A model generated the notes under the pieces. The model saw only the letters and a list, made by a program, of their open reading frames with translations. It was not told where the DNA came from and ran no database searches. Both the position numbers and the translations under genes were made by a program. A DNA stretch of 64,000 nucleotides from contig CAJVYQ010000010.1 in NCBI GenBank assembly GCA_913009825.1, positions 43,281 to 107,280 on the forward strand, given 5' to 3'. Within the stretch, counting starts at the first letter, position 1, and each line of letters opens with the position of its first letter. Positions 43,454 through 52,898 of this stretch are shown one piece after another. This DNA comes from an uncultured Deferribacteres bacterium. GTDB lineage: Bacteria > Zhuqueibacterota > JdFR-76 > DREG01.

Positions 43454-46138
43454 ATGCGTAAAACCGGGTTCGTTTCTCTGCTTATTTTGTTCTCATTTAC
43501 TTCCCTTTTTGCCCAGTTGGAGTCGTCAGAAAACGATAAAGAACAGTTGGCGCAGATGGAGGCGGATCGCTTTGCCAAGCTTCAATATGCAAATTTGCAG
43601 ATTACGGACAACCAGACAAATTATGATGTACGTTATTATGATATCAACATTCAGGTGCTTCCCGAAATGACCATGCTGGCGGGAAATGTTGCCTTGAATG
43701 CGGATGTAGTGAATAGCCCTGTCAGTCAGATAGAGGTTAATTTTCTGGATGATATGCAGGTGGATAGTGTGAGGGTTGCCGGCCGGGATGCCTCATTTAC
43801 GCACAGCGATGATCTGATCCGGGTTCAATTAGATAAAACATACCAACCCGGTGAAAAAGTAACGGTACGCATCTTTTACCACGGCACTCCGTCGCAATCC
43901 GGGTACGGCGCTTTCGGGTTTGATTATTACGCCGGCCAGCCTATGATCTGGAGTTTGAGCGAACCGTTCGGGGCAAGAAACTGGTGGCCGTGCAAAGATA
44001 TTCCGGCCGATAAAGCAGATTCGGTGGACATGAGACTTACAGTGCCGCAAAACCTGGTTGCAGTTTCCAACGGACTGCTGTTCTCCGTAACATCCTCCGG
44101 AGATAAAAAAATCTATTGGTGGCATGAAAAATATCCGATTGCGTCCTATCTGGTTTCCGTGGCCATTCACCCTTACGCACATTTCAGTGATTCTGTATCG
44201 GTAGTTCCCGGCAGCAAAATGCCCATCGATTATTATGTTTATCCCTCGGAATTGAACAATGCCAAATCAGCTTACGCAAAAACAAAAAGAATGATAGAAA
44301 TTTTCTCCGATCTCTTTGGTCCCTATCCTTTTTATGAAGAAAAATACGGACACGCGCAATTCCTGGGCGGTGCCAACATGGAACATCAAACCATCACCAG
44401 TTTACGAACCTACAGCGAATCAACCATCGCGCATGAGTTATCTCACCAATGGTGGGGAGATAATATCACCTGCCATGATTTCGGTCACATCTGGCTGAAC
44501 GAAGGGTTCGCCACTTATTCGGAAGCTCTTTGGAAAGAATTTTATTATGGTAAACTGGATTATCGTTTGAACATGAATGCTAAAATGTATTTCGGTGACG
44601 GCACTATCTTTGTCTCCGATATGAGTGTCGGGAATATTTTTAATTACAACCGAAGTTATCGCAAAGGTTCCTGGGTGCTGCACATGCTGCGCCACGTTGT
44701 CGGGGATAGTATTTTTTTCGATATCTTAAAAGCATACAAGTCCGATCCCCGTTACAAATACGGCACTGCAACTACGGAACAATTCGAGCAGGTATGTGAA
44801 GCCGTATCCGGCAAAGATTTACACGATTTTTTCCACCAATGGATTTACGAAGAATATTATCCGCAGTATGTTTTCAATTCTTCGGTAAAGGATAGCAGCG
44901 GCAAATTTGTAACGACGGTAAATATTTATCAGAAACAAACCAATACAATTCTGTTTCACATGCCTGTCGATCTGCTGTTCCGGTTTGCCGGCGGTGATAC
45001 TGTCATTGCTGTGGATAATTTCCTCGCTGAACAAAAGTATCGGTTCGTATTTGAACAAAAACCGGTTGCCCTGCAGTTAGACCCGGAGAACTGGATTTTA
45101 AAAACGGTTCGTGAAGAATTGTTACAGCCAAAATTTGATAGAGGAATTTTATTGGTAAACGGTGTGGATTGGCAAACTTACGGCAATGAAATACAATCTC
45201 TTTACTTAGACAGTACGCTGTGGAGTGATTTTCCCATCTCTTTTTGGGATTGTTTTCAGGAACCCGGTGATGGTTATCCTTCATCTTTGCCGCAACCCGA
45301 AGGAACAGGCAGAGTGCCGTCGGATATTTTAGGGCAATATTCCACGGTGATTTGGGTTGGCAACGATTACAAAGGGGACCTCGACGCCTGGAAAAATACC
45401 AATATTTCCGGTTACCTGAAGGCGGGCGGCAACGTTTTGCTTTTTGGCCGCCACGGTCGCAGTTTTATTGATCAGGAATTGGAAGACTATTTGGGTATCC
45501 AATGGCGGGAAAGCAGTAATAACACGCTTGCCAATTGTCAGTCTTCTTTTGCCGGACTGAGCGATGTGAGTTTTACCGGCAATCAAAATAACAACGCAGT
45601 GTTCGATACAAGTTTTACCCAGGCGGAAACTGTGCTGCTTTTTAAGGATACAAAAGCGTTCTCCGAACCGCGCGGTCTGGGCGCTTGGCGTAAACCTGCA
45701 GCCGGCGGGACTTTGCGTAACAACGGCGGCCGGTTTATTTTCATCAGCGGCAGGCCATACCGTTTTGACCATACACAATTGAGAAAGAACGCGGCCTACA
45801 TTTTAGGCACTTTTTTTGAAGAAAACAAAACACCCGGCACCGGCGCATCTTCTCAACCGGAGGCATTTACGCTGGTTAGTAATTACCCCAATCCTTTCAA
45901 AGGGAAAACGGACATCACCTTTCAATTGATCCGTTCTGCCGATATTTCCGTTTCCATCTATAATTTGCTTGGCCGGAAAATTAAAACACTTCATCGGGGG
46001 AAATTGCGTATCGGTAAATATCATTTTCTCTGGAACGGCGACGATGAACAATCGATGAAAATAGCCCCCGGTATCTATTTTTTGCGCATTCGGCAGAATG
46101 GTTTTATTAAAAGTATTAAGTTGGTTAAGTTAAAATAA
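43454..46138 (+). CDS. Secreted M1-family metallopeptidase with T9SS sorting domain
   Basis: An 894-residue exported aminopeptidase-like protein. After the signal peptide (ILFSFTSLFAQ) comes the beta-saddle domain with DVRYYDINIQVLP, then the gluzincin core with zinc ligands H327, H331 and E350 (HELSHQWWGD, NEGFATYSE), and the substrate-binding GGANMEHQTITS in place of GxMEN. Residues about 560-790 form an extra domain resembling a glutamine-amidotransferase-like fold (ILLVNGVDWQTYG, GGNVLLFGRHGR). The end is a type A T9SS sorting domain (LVSNYPNPFKGKTDITFQLI to the C-terminus). It would act outside the cell on peptides. Confidence 0.93.
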   Translation: MRKTGFVSLLILFSFTSLFAQLESSENDKEQLAQMEADRFAKLQYANLQITDNQTNYDVRYYDINIQVLPEMTMLAGNVALNADVVNSPVSQIEVNFLDDMQVDSVRVAGRDASFTHSDDLIRVQLDKTYQPGEKVTVRIFYHGTPSQSGYGAFGFDYYAGQPMIWSLSEPFGARNWWPCKDIPADKADSVDMRLTVPQNLVAVSNGLLFSVTSSGDKKIYWWHEKYPIASYLVSVAIHPYAHFSDSVSVVPGSKMPIDYYVYPSELNNAKSAYAKTKRMIEIFSDLFGPYPFYEEKYGHAQFLGGANMEHQTITSLRTYSESTIAHELSHQWWGDNITCHDFGHIWLNEGFATYSEALWKEFYYGKLDYRLNMNAKMYFGDGTIFVSDMSVGNIFNYNRSYRKGSWVLHMLRHVVGDSIFFDILKAYKSDPRYKYGTATTEQFEQVCEAVSGKDLHDFFHQWIYEEYYPQYVFNSSVKDSSGKFVTTVNIYQKQTNTILFHMPVDLLFRFAGGDTVIAVDNFLAEQKYRFVFEQKPVALQLDPENWILKTVREELLQPKFDRGILLVNGVDWQTYGNEIQSLYLDSTLWSDFPISFWDCFQEPGDGYPSSLPQPEGTGRVPSDILGQYSTVIWVGNDYKGDLDAWKNTNISGYLKAGGNVLLFGRHGRSFIDQELEDYLGIQWRESSNNTLANCQSSFAGLSDVSFTGNQNNNAVFDTSFTQAETVLLFKDTKAFSEPRGLGAWRKPAAGGTLRNNGGRFIFISGRPYRFDHTQLRKNAAYILGTFFEENKTPGTGASSQPEAFTLVSNYPNPFKGKTDITFQLIRSADISVSIYNLLGRKIKTLHRGKLRIGKYHFLWNGDDEQSMKIAPGIYFLRIRQNGFIKSIKLVKLK

Positions 46139-46140
46139 AG

Positions 46141-46315
46141 GTAACACTTCAGTTTTTTGAATAATGTGATATAATCCCTCCTATTACTTCCCCCTGGTAA
46201 GGGGAGGTATTTCCCCTCCTTTAAAGAGGAACCGGGGGAGGTTGCATCCTCCCAACTATGGATCCGGCGCTTTAAACGGGAGTTTGGTAAAATTTTTCAA
46301 AAAACTAAAATGTTA
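46141..46315. repeat. GTAAC-bounded repeat, family C copy 2
   Basis: The ends GTAACACTTCAGTTTTTTGA and TCAAAAAACTAAAATGTTAC enclose 175 bp. The interior has CCTCCTATTACTTCCCCC and CCCGTTTAAAGCGCC-like stems unrelated to copy 1. It begins two bases after the peptidase stop codon. Confidence 0.85.
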
Positions 46316-46771
46316 CAAATGAAGTTTTTTCGCTTTGTCCACAGAAAAGAGCTGCCATAGACTTTATTTTACTGATCTGATGTGGTTTGGCAAGAATGTC
46401 ACTCTATCTTTAAATTTAGCGCAGCTTTCGCCAACATTTAGTGGTTTGTAAAGCGACGAGATTCGTCGCTCTACAAGAGACAAATCGGGTTTTAACCGGG
46501 AAATATCACAAAAAGTAAATAGCAACTCTTTTAAAAATAGGTTGTCGATTCAGCGAATCGACCTACAATCACTCAACCGTAGACTTGATTTTAATGTCTG
46601 TGGCATCTTACTTCTGCGGCTTGATTTAATATTTAAAGCGATGATTGTTTTTCTTCACCGGATAACAAACCCTGTTTCCTTCTCTCATTTTCCTCTTGCA
46701 TTTCTGCGAGACTCTTTGTTATTTAATTGCATGCAATCCCACAATTTCATCTTAACATGAAAGGATACCAC
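46316..46771. other. Gene-free stretch with a partial family B repeat
   Basis: No supported gene. GACGAGATTCGTCGCTCTAC lies near 46456, and the right part of a family B element (GTCGATTCAGCGAATCGACC then TACAATCACTCAAC) lies at about 46543-46578. The remainder is the leader of the next peptidase gene. Confidence 0.6.
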
Positions 46772-48838
46772 ATGAAACGATTCCATTTCATTTTTCTGTT
46801 GTTTCTTATTTTCTCCTGTACGGCTTTGGCGCAGCAATCTACTCTGGAAAATCGGCCGGTGCTGTTTTCCCAACCGCTGAGTCCGCGGATTGCCGGTTAT
46901 GACATACGGGTCAGGCTGGATACAGAAAAACGGCTGCTGCACGGCAAGGAAATTTTGCACTGGCGCAACGATTCCAAAGATGTGATCCGTGATTTACAGT
47001 TTCATCTGTATCTCAATGCGTTCCGCAATAGCGAATCCACATTTATGAAAGAATCCGGCGGCGTGAGCCGGGGCAACAAAATCGATAAAGACGGGTGGGG
47101 GTTCAGCAAAATCAATTCGGTTACGCTCCCCAACGGCGAAGAACTGATTAAAAATATGGAATTTATCCATCCGGATGATGACAATGAACATGACAAGACC
47201 GTTGTCCGTATCGAATTGAATAAACCGCTGCCGCCGGGGAAAACCATCGATCTGAATATTGATTTCACGGCCAAACTGCCCAGTCCTCCATTTGCACGAA
47301 CCGGCGCCCAAAAGGAGTATTTTTTTGCCGGGCAGTGGTTTCCTAAAATCGGCGTCTACCAGGATGGGGGGTGGAATTGTCATCAATTCCATGCTAATTC
47401 CGAGTTTTTTGCCGATTACGGCAACTACAACGTTTGGATTACGGTACCAAATAAAAATATTGTCGGCGCCACCGGGCTGGAAGTGAATGTGAAGCAAAAT
47501 GACGACGGCACCGCTACCCACTATTATCATGCCGAAGATGTGCACGATTTCGCCTGGACAACCAGTCCGGAATTTAAGGAATTCACCGGCGAGGCGCAGG
47601 GGGTGAAAATCCGTTTACTGATGCAGCCGGATCATGCCTATCAGGCGGAACGGCATCTGGCCGCGGCAAAAGTGGCGCTGGATTATTTTCATAAATGGTA
47701 CGGGACATATCCGTTTCCCAATTTAACGATTGTAGATCCGCGCCGCGGGGCGGCGGGTTCGGGCGGCATGGAGTATCCCACTCTGATCACCGCCGGAACC
47801 GCGTACGGTATTCCCAAAGGTCTGCGCATGGTCGAAATGGTGATCATTCATGAATTTGGTCACAACTACTGGTATCACCTGATTGCTTCCAATGAATTCG
47901 AGGAACCCTGGATGGACGAAGGGATCAATTCTTATTCAGAATCTCAAATCATCGATGATTACTACGGGCCCGCAGGCTCTGCAATCGATTTGTTCGGCAT
48001 CAAGATGAACGATCTGCAGGTGCACAGAATGCGCTATCTGACGGCACCCGACGTGGACAAAATGGTGGAAACCTCCTGGGGTTTTTATTCAGGCAACAGT
48101 TATGGTACAAACTCCTATTCCAAACCGGCGGTAGTGCTGACCACACTGCAAAATTATCTGGGCAAGGAGAAGATGCTGCAGGTGATGCACGCCTATTTTG
48201 AACGCTGGAAATTTAAACACCCCAAAACTCAGGATTTTATCGATGTGGTCGATCAAGTTTCCGGCCGGAACCTGGACTGGTATTTCAATCAGGCTTTCTT
48301 TTCCAACGCCGAACTGGATTACAGTGTGGACCGGGTTTCCACACGCAAGCTGGCGGAAGATAAAGGCTTCGATTACAATCTTTCTGTTGAAAAAGAACTT
48401 GCCGGAAAGGATTCTACGTCAGATAGCACGGCAGCCGGTTCCGGGGATTTGGATTCAACCGCCGGCGCTTCCACCGATTCAACCGAAGAATCTTCTCTCT
48501 ACGTCAGTCGGGTAAATATTCGCCGGTTGGGCGATTTCATCTTCCCCGTCGAATTGCAGGTCGTTTTTGATAACGGCGATACTCTTCGTGAAAATTGGGA
48601 CGGAAAGAATTTGTGGAAAAAATACCGCTACGTCAAACCGGCTAAATTGGTTTCGGCAACCGTAGATCCGGATTACAAAATCCCGTTAGACATCAATTAC
48701 ACCAACAACAGTAAAATGGTGAAGAAACCTAAAATGGGTGTCAACAAACTGGCCATTCGTTTCTTATTCTGGATGCAATTCTTAATGGATCAGCCTGAAT
48801 TTTTAAATCTGTTCTCCGGTTTAAAAAGGGGCGCCTGA
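46772..48838 (+). CDS. M1-family metallopeptidase without a sorting domain
   Basis: A 688-residue exported protein beginning MKRFHFIFLLFLIFSCTALA; ATG 46772 has AAAGGAT six bases upstream. The zinc site is H360-E361-x2-H364 and E383 (HEFGHNYWYH, MDEGINSYSE), with GGMEYPTLITAGT as the substrate motif. An Asp/Ser/Thr-rich linker (DSTSDSTAAGSGDLDSTAGA) occurs near residue 550. Unlike the neighbour at 43454 there is no T9SS domain, so it may stay in the periplasm or outer membrane. The C-terminal segment KLAIRFLFWMQFLMDQPEFL is hydrophobic. The cysteine at residue 16 might also allow lipidation. Confidence 0.9.
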   Translation: MKRFHFIFLLFLIFSCTALAQQSTLENRPVLFSQPLSPRIAGYDIRVRLDTEKRLLHGKEILHWRNDSKDVIRDLQFHLYLNAFRNSESTFMKESGGVSRGNKIDKDGWGFSKINSVTLPNGEELIKNMEFIHPDDDNEHDKTVVRIELNKPLPPGKTIDLNIDFTAKLPSPPFARTGAQKEYFFAGQWFPKIGVYQDGGWNCHQFHANSEFFADYGNYNVWITVPNKNIVGATGLEVNVKQNDDGTATHYYHAEDVHDFAWTTSPEFKEFTGEAQGVKIRLLMQPDHAYQAERHLAAAKVALDYFHKWYGTYPFPNLTIVDPRRGAAGSGGMEYPTLITAGTAYGIPKGLRMVEMVIIHEFGHNYWYHLIASNEFEEPWMDEGINSYSESQIIDDYYGPAGSAIDLFGIKMNDLQVHRMRYLTAPDVDKMVETSWGFYSGNSYGTNSYSKPAVVLTTLQNYLGKEKMLQVMHAYFERWKFKHPKTQDFIDVVDQVSGRNLDWYFNQAFFSNAELDYSVDRVSTRKLAEDKGFDYNLSVEKELAGKDSTSDSTAAGSGDLDSTAGASTDSTEESSLYVSRVNIRRLGDFIFPVELQVVFDNGDTLRENWDGKNLWKKYRYVKPAKLVSATVDPDYKIPLDINYTNNSKMVKKPKMGVNKLAIRFLFWMQFLMDQPEFLNLFSGLKRGA

Positions 48839-49029
48839 TTTTTCAGAATCAAGCATAATGCAGGGCGACGAGATTTATCATGATGAAACAAACTGCCAAA
48901 GTTTATTTTTGGATTCCCATCAACATTGCGTATGCTCTGAAAATAATAACTGCGTTTTTTGGGATTGAATAAAAAGTTTGGCAGTTTATTTACAGTATAT
49001 CGACAAACATATTATAAAGGAACAAAAAA

Positions 49030-49956
49030 ATGGTATTGAATAGCATTAAATCCGGCATCCGCCAGGTTCTGCAAACCAAACGAATGATCATGGTGTTTTT
49101 CCTGACAAACTTTTTCTTTGCGCTGCTCATCATGCTTCCGTTCCGGGGCGCGCTCAGCCATTATATCGACGGCAGTATGATGGGGGAAACCCTTGGCGGC
49201 CGTTTGAACATGGACTTCTTGTACGAATTTATTCTTCACCAGGGTGGGGCGCTTCCGGCAATCAAAAGTTTGATTCTTGTTGTCCCGCTTGTATATTGGC
49301 TGATGAATCTGTTCCTGTCCGGCGGCGCTTTTTCTGTTTTTGCCGGCGGTGAAAAATATCAACCGGTGCAATTTTGGGGCGGCGCTGCCGCTTACTTCGG
49401 CCGTTTTTTCCGCCTGTTTTTATGGGCAATTCCGGTTTTTGCCGTTTTATTTTGTTTGCAATTTTTGATAACCGCCGGTGTGAAAATTTTCTTTGGCAGT
49501 GATCCGTACCAAAATATCACTTTCTGGGCCGGTTGGCTCAAGGTCGGTTTTCGCTATCTCAGCATTCTGTTGTTCTGGCTGGTGCTGGATTATGCCCGGA
49601 TTTATACCGTCATCCATGATGAACGAAAAATGCGCAAATCCATTTGGCACGGAATTCGCCTCACATTTGGCAATTTGGCAAAAACTTTTGGTTTGGCCTT
49701 TTTGTTATTTGTGGTGGGCGTCATTGTCCTGATCATTTATAATCCGCTGGCGAATCTGTTTTCAGCACCAAATTCACTGGTTATTCTGCTGCTTTTTATT
49801 TTACAGCAGGTATATATGGTTTTCAGAATGGTTTTGCGGTTGACACTTTATGGCGGACAGATGCAGTTGTTCCGGCAGATATCTGAACAAAAAAACAGCA
49901 CCGGGGACGATTTTCAGCCGGATACGGGATTGGAAGATGCGCAAATCGCTACCTGA
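49030..49956 (+). CDS. Polytopic membrane protein, unknown function
   Basis: A 308-residue inner-membrane protein with about six hydrophobic segments (for example IMVFFLTNFFFALLIMLPF, LILVVPLVYWLMNLFLSGGA, LAFLLFVVGVIVLIIY). A conserved-looking cytoplasmic patch has DYARIYTVIHDERKMRKSIW. The overall form resembles the membrane part of GDPD-associated and DUF4013-like proteins, but I cannot assign a function. Confidence 0.7.
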   Translation: MVLNSIKSGIRQVLQTKRMIMVFFLTNFFFALLIMLPFRGALSHYIDGSMMGETLGGRLNMDFLYEFILHQGGALPAIKSLILVVPLVYWLMNLFLSGGAFSVFAGGEKYQPVQFWGGAAAYFGRFFRLFLWAIPVFAVLFCLQFLITAGVKIFFGSDPYQNITFWAGWLKVGFRYLSILLFWLVLDYARIYTVIHDERKMRKSIWHGIRLTFGNLAKTFGLAFLLFVVGVIVLIIYNPLANLFSAPNSLVILLLFILQQVYMVFRMVLRLTLYGGQMQLFRQISEQKNSTGDDFQPDTGLEDAQIAT

Positions 49957-50050
49957 TTTTTTGTATCGTCATGCTTTTACGCTTCGGCCGAAGACCGGGA
50001 AATGTAAATCGTTTCCCGTTGTCCGTTCAATGTAATGCAGAGGATTAACA

Positions 50051-50398
50051 ATGGATTTTCAAATAAAATATGAACCTAATGAAAACGTCACCATTGTAGA
50101 AATTCCGGAAAGATTGGATTTGAACAATTCAGGTGAATTACGAAAATTGTTTAGTGATCTGGTTAAACAGGGACAATTCAGATGGGTGATGAATCTGGAA
50201 AATACGGAATATATCGATTCCAGCGGTCTGGGAGCTTTTGTTTCCCAGATCGCTGCCTGTCGCGCGAACCGGGGAGATATTCATATTGCGGCACCGTCTG
50301 AATTTGTTTCGTCTCTGTTAGAAGTAACTCATTTGAAAAAGGTGCTCAAGTCTTTCGATCATGTCCGGTCTGCGGTGGAGGATTTTCCGGGAAGCTAA
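50051..50398 (+). CDS. STAS-domain anti-sigma factor antagonist-like protein
   Basis: A 115-residue single STAS domain of the SpoIIAA/RsbV type. The phosphorylatable serine lies in NTEYIDSSGLGAFVSQ (S57/S58). Such proteins release a sigma factor or a phosphatase by partner switching with a HATPase kinase. No RsbW-like kinase or PP2C gene is in the window, so the partner is elsewhere. The stop codon is inside a 10-bp hairpin. Confidence 0.88.
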   Translation: MDFQIKYEPNENVTIVEIPERLDLNNSGELRKLFSDLVKQGQFRWVMNLENTEYIDSSGLGAFVSQIAACRANRGDIHIAAPSEFVSSLLEVTHLKKVLKSFDHVRSAVEDFPGS

Positions 50399-50421
50399 CC
50401 TTCTCAAGGCAGGTTAGCTTC
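50391..50421 (+). terminator. Hairpin at the end of the STAS gene
   Basis: GAAGCTAACC and GGTTAGCTTC pair perfectly around an 11-base loop and include the TAA stop. A short T-rich tail is lacking, so termination strength is uncertain. Confidence 0.5.
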
Positions 50422-50476
50422 TGCTGTCCATTATTGTCTGTTTGCAGACCAAGCCGGATTGAAAAGATAAAAAATC

Positions 50477-50622
50477 GTAACACTTTAGTTCTTTGAAAAA
50501 CAGCAGTCAATTATGGGGTTATCATTCCCGCATGCCCCTATCGGCCTGTCTGCACAGGCAGGCCGATAGGGGCATGCGGGAATGATAACTTAGTGTGTCG
50601 CTTCAAAAAACTAAAGTGTTAC
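50477..50622. repeat. GTAAC-bounded repeat, family C copy 3, with 31-bp perfect hairpin
   Basis: The outer ends GTAACACTTTAGTTCTTTGA and TCAAAAAACTAAAGTGTTAC enclose 146 bp. Inside, positions 50518-50548 and 50559-50589 are exact inverted copies (31 bp), with the 18-bp module CCTGTCTGCACAGGCAGG centred on the axis (50545-50562). The element ends 38 bp before the prenyltransferase start. Confidence 0.9.
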
Positions 50623-50660
50623 AAAAAATCTTTTGCCGGAATTGTGATTTGGTAACTGCT

Positions 50661-51539
50661 ATGTCGACTCTGAAATATTTTTCCCTCTCGTTACGACCGC
50701 ACCAGTGGAGCAAAAACCTGCTTGTCTTTGCCGCTTTAATTTTTAGCGGCGAGTTGATTCACCCGGATCATCTGCTCAAGTCGTTGTTTACCTTCTTTCT
50801 GTTTTCGTTTGTGGCCGGCTGTATTTATGTGTGGAATGACCTGAAAGATATTGCCGGAGACCGGCTGCATCCTGCAAAAAAATACCGGCCTATTGCTGCC
50901 GGGAAAATAAAACCGCGACAGGCATTACTTTTTTCCATTATTCTCCTGGCCTTTTCTTATCTCGCTTCCTGTTTTGTTTCAATCCATTTGACGTATGTTC
51001 TGATTCTTTACAGTATTCTGAATTTTCTTTATTCCAGCTATTTGAAATATATAGTGATACTGGATATTTTAATTGTGGCGGTTGGTTATGTATTGCGGGC
51101 GGTTGCCGGAGCTGTGGCAATACAGGTCGCAATTTCTCCCTGGCTGTTGGTCTGCACCTTCTTTTTAGCGCTGTTTTTAGTGATCGGCAAGAGGAGAGCC
51201 GAACTGGTCCGGTGGGGAGAAAATTCTATTGAATACCGTCCTATTCTTTTCGAATATAATGCCGGCATACTGGATCAAATGATCGGCGTGGTTACCGCAG
51301 CCACCATTTTAGGTTATGCACTCTATACGCTGGATGTACAGACGGTTCAAAAATTCGGCACCTACAATCTTATTTATACTGTACCGTTTGTCGTTTACGG
51401 TATTTTTCGTTATTTTTACCTCATTTACAAAAAAGATTTGGGCGGAACACCGGAGATGATTTTAATTCAGGACCGGCCTATTCTCATTAATATTTTCTTT
51501 TGGGTACTAAGCGTGTTTTTCATCATATATTTGAAATAA
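50661..51539 (+). CDS. UbiA-family prenyltransferase, decaprenyl-phosphate phosphoribosyltransferase-like
   Basis: A 292-residue polytopic membrane enzyme. The first aspartate-rich site is YVWNDLKDIAGDRLHPAKKY, followed by RPIAAGKI. The NDxxDxxxDxxHPxKxxRPIA pattern is typical of the group that moves phosphoribose onto polyprenyl phosphate for arabinose-type glycan precursors (Rv3806c-like), more so than quinone prenyltransferases. The second site is less clear (VIGKRRAEL). ATG 50661 is preferred; the longer frame only translates the end of a family C repeat. The DUF362 gene starts 11 bp after it. Confidence 0.82.
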   Translation: MSTLKYFSLSLRPHQWSKNLLVFAALIFSGELIHPDHLLKSLFTFFLFSFVAGCIYVWNDLKDIAGDRLHPAKKYRPIAAGKIKPRQALLFSIILLAFSYLASCFVSIHLTYVLILYSILNFLYSSYLKYIVILDILIVAVGYVLRAVAGAVAIQVAISPWLLVCTFFLALFLVIGKRRAELVRWGENSIEYRPILFEYNAGILDQMIGVVTAATILGYALYTLDVQTVQKFGTYNLIYTVPFVVYGIFRYFYLIYKKDLGGTPEMILIQDRPILINIFFWVLSVFFIIYLK

Positions 51540-51550
51540 CGGGACAAACC

Positions 51551-52636
51551 ATGCAAAAATCGAAAGTCGCGGTGATAAAAACCAAACCGGAAACGGTGCA
51601 GCAGGACATCGTTACCGCTTGTGAAATGGCTGGAATAGAGGAAGCATTGGCTGCGGAAAAAACAACTATTCTGAAAGACAACATTTCCTGGCATCTCCCC
51701 ATGCCGGCGGCAAACAGCACACCCTGGCAATTGGAAGGAGTGATACGGGCGCTGCGGAAACATCATTTTTCCGAAATTGTTGCCGTGGAAAACAAAACCG
51801 TCGTCACCCGCCCCAAACACGGGGAGAAATTGAACAAATATGACCGTATCTATGAAAAATACAACATTCCGGTGAAGTTCAATTTTGTGGCACAGGATAT
51901 GAAATGGGTCGGGTATGAACCTAAAGCGGAATTGAACGTACTGCATAAAATTTATAAAAATGGGATTTACATTCCCGATTATTTTTTTGATAAAAATATC
52001 ATCCATTTACCGACGGTAAAATGTCATATTTACACCACAACCACCGGCGCCATGAAAAATGCATTTGGCGGTTTACTGGCAACCCATCGTCACTACACCC
52101 ATAGCTGGATTCACGAAACCCTGGTGGATTTACTGAAAATTCAACAGGAAATTCACTCCGGTGTTTTCGCGGTAATGGACGGCACCACCCTGGGCAACGG
52201 ACCGGGACCGCGTACGCTGAAACCGGTGTTGGGTAATCTGATTTTGGCCTCGGCAGATCAGGTAGCCATCGATGCCGTGGCGGCAAAAATTATGGGTTTC
52301 AATCCCATGACCGATCTGAAATATGTGCGCATGGCTTCGGAACAGGGTCTGGGCACCGGCAGAATCGAAGAGATTGAAATTGCCGGGGAAGATTTGGCGC
52401 AATTTCAGTATAAATTCAAAGTTGGCGATAATCTGGCCAGCCGATTCGGTGACCTTCTTTGGTTTGGTTCGCTCAAATGGGCGCAGAAATTCTTTTTTCA
52501 CACACCGATGGTCAATGTTTTTGTCGTCGCATCGGATCTGTATCATGACAAAATCTGGTGGAATCTGAAAGGCAAACGGGTTTTTAAAGATTGGCAGCAA
52601 AACAGCCCCTGGGGACAACTGTTTGCACGGTACTGA
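51551..52636 (+). CDS. DUF362 domain protein
   Basis: A 361-residue soluble protein of the DUF362 group (SKVAVIKTKPETV start; IIHLPTVKCHIYTTTTGAMK; FAVMDGTTLGNGPGPRTLKP; ASADQVAIDAVAAKIMGFNP). Some relatives carry a C-terminal ferredoxin domain; this one has none, and its C-terminus is short and basic. Function is unknown. It starts 11 bp after the prenyltransferase, suggesting co-transcription and perhaps a shared envelope role. Confidence 0.82.
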   Translation: MQKSKVAVIKTKPETVQQDIVTACEMAGIEEALAAEKTTILKDNISWHLPMPAANSTPWQLEGVIRALRKHHFSEIVAVENKTVVTRPKHGEKLNKYDRIYEKYNIPVKFNFVAQDMKWVGYEPKAELNVLHKIYKNGIYIPDYFFDKNIIHLPTVKCHIYTTTTGAMKNAFGGLLATHRHYTHSWIHETLVDLLKIQQEIHSGVFAVMDGTTLGNGPGPRTLKPVLGNLILASADQVAIDAVAAKIMGFNPMTDLKYVRMASEQGLGTGRIEEIEIAGEDLAQFQYKFKVGDNLASRFGDLLWFGSLKWAQKFFFHTPMVNVFVVASDLYHDKIWWNLKGKRVFKDWQQNSPWGQLFARY

Positions 52637-52658
52637 AAGAGGGAGTTTGGTTGTAACC

Positions 52659-52737
52659 TGCATTATTCACAAATTTTTGCCACGAAGGCACTAAGTCACT
52701 AAGAATATTTAAGTAAAGGCAATTTAGTAATTTTAAC
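52659..52737. repeat. Family E repeat copy 2
   Basis: CTGCATTATTCACAAATTTT continues into TGCCACGAAGGCACTAAG and AATTTAGTAATTTT, inverted relative to the copy at 17969. It lies between DUF362 and the minus-strand DtxR gene. Confidence 0.75.
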
Positions 52738-52898
52738 TCTGTTTCTCTCTGCCTGGCACGATGGATTGGTCTTGCCGCAATCAACATCCTGACGTAGTCT
52801 GTTTGTTCGGAGGTAAAACCGGTATCTTTAAGTACGGTATCGGGATTATATTTCTCCATCCGACTGGAAACCACGCTTGTAGATAGAATAATACTTTT

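Noticed and set aside
50391..50421. Strong Rho-independent terminator
   Set aside because: The stem is good but there is no T run; reported only as a hairpin of uncertain effect.
50595..50660. N-terminal extension of the UbiA-type protein
   Set aside because: It overlaps the end of a family C repeat; the first membrane helix fits a start at 50661.
52740..52874. Minus-strand frame starting VVSSRMEKYNPDTVLKDTG
   Set aside because: It looks partly coding and may be a gene remnant downstream of DtxR, but the frame runs into a family E repeat and I recognise no family.
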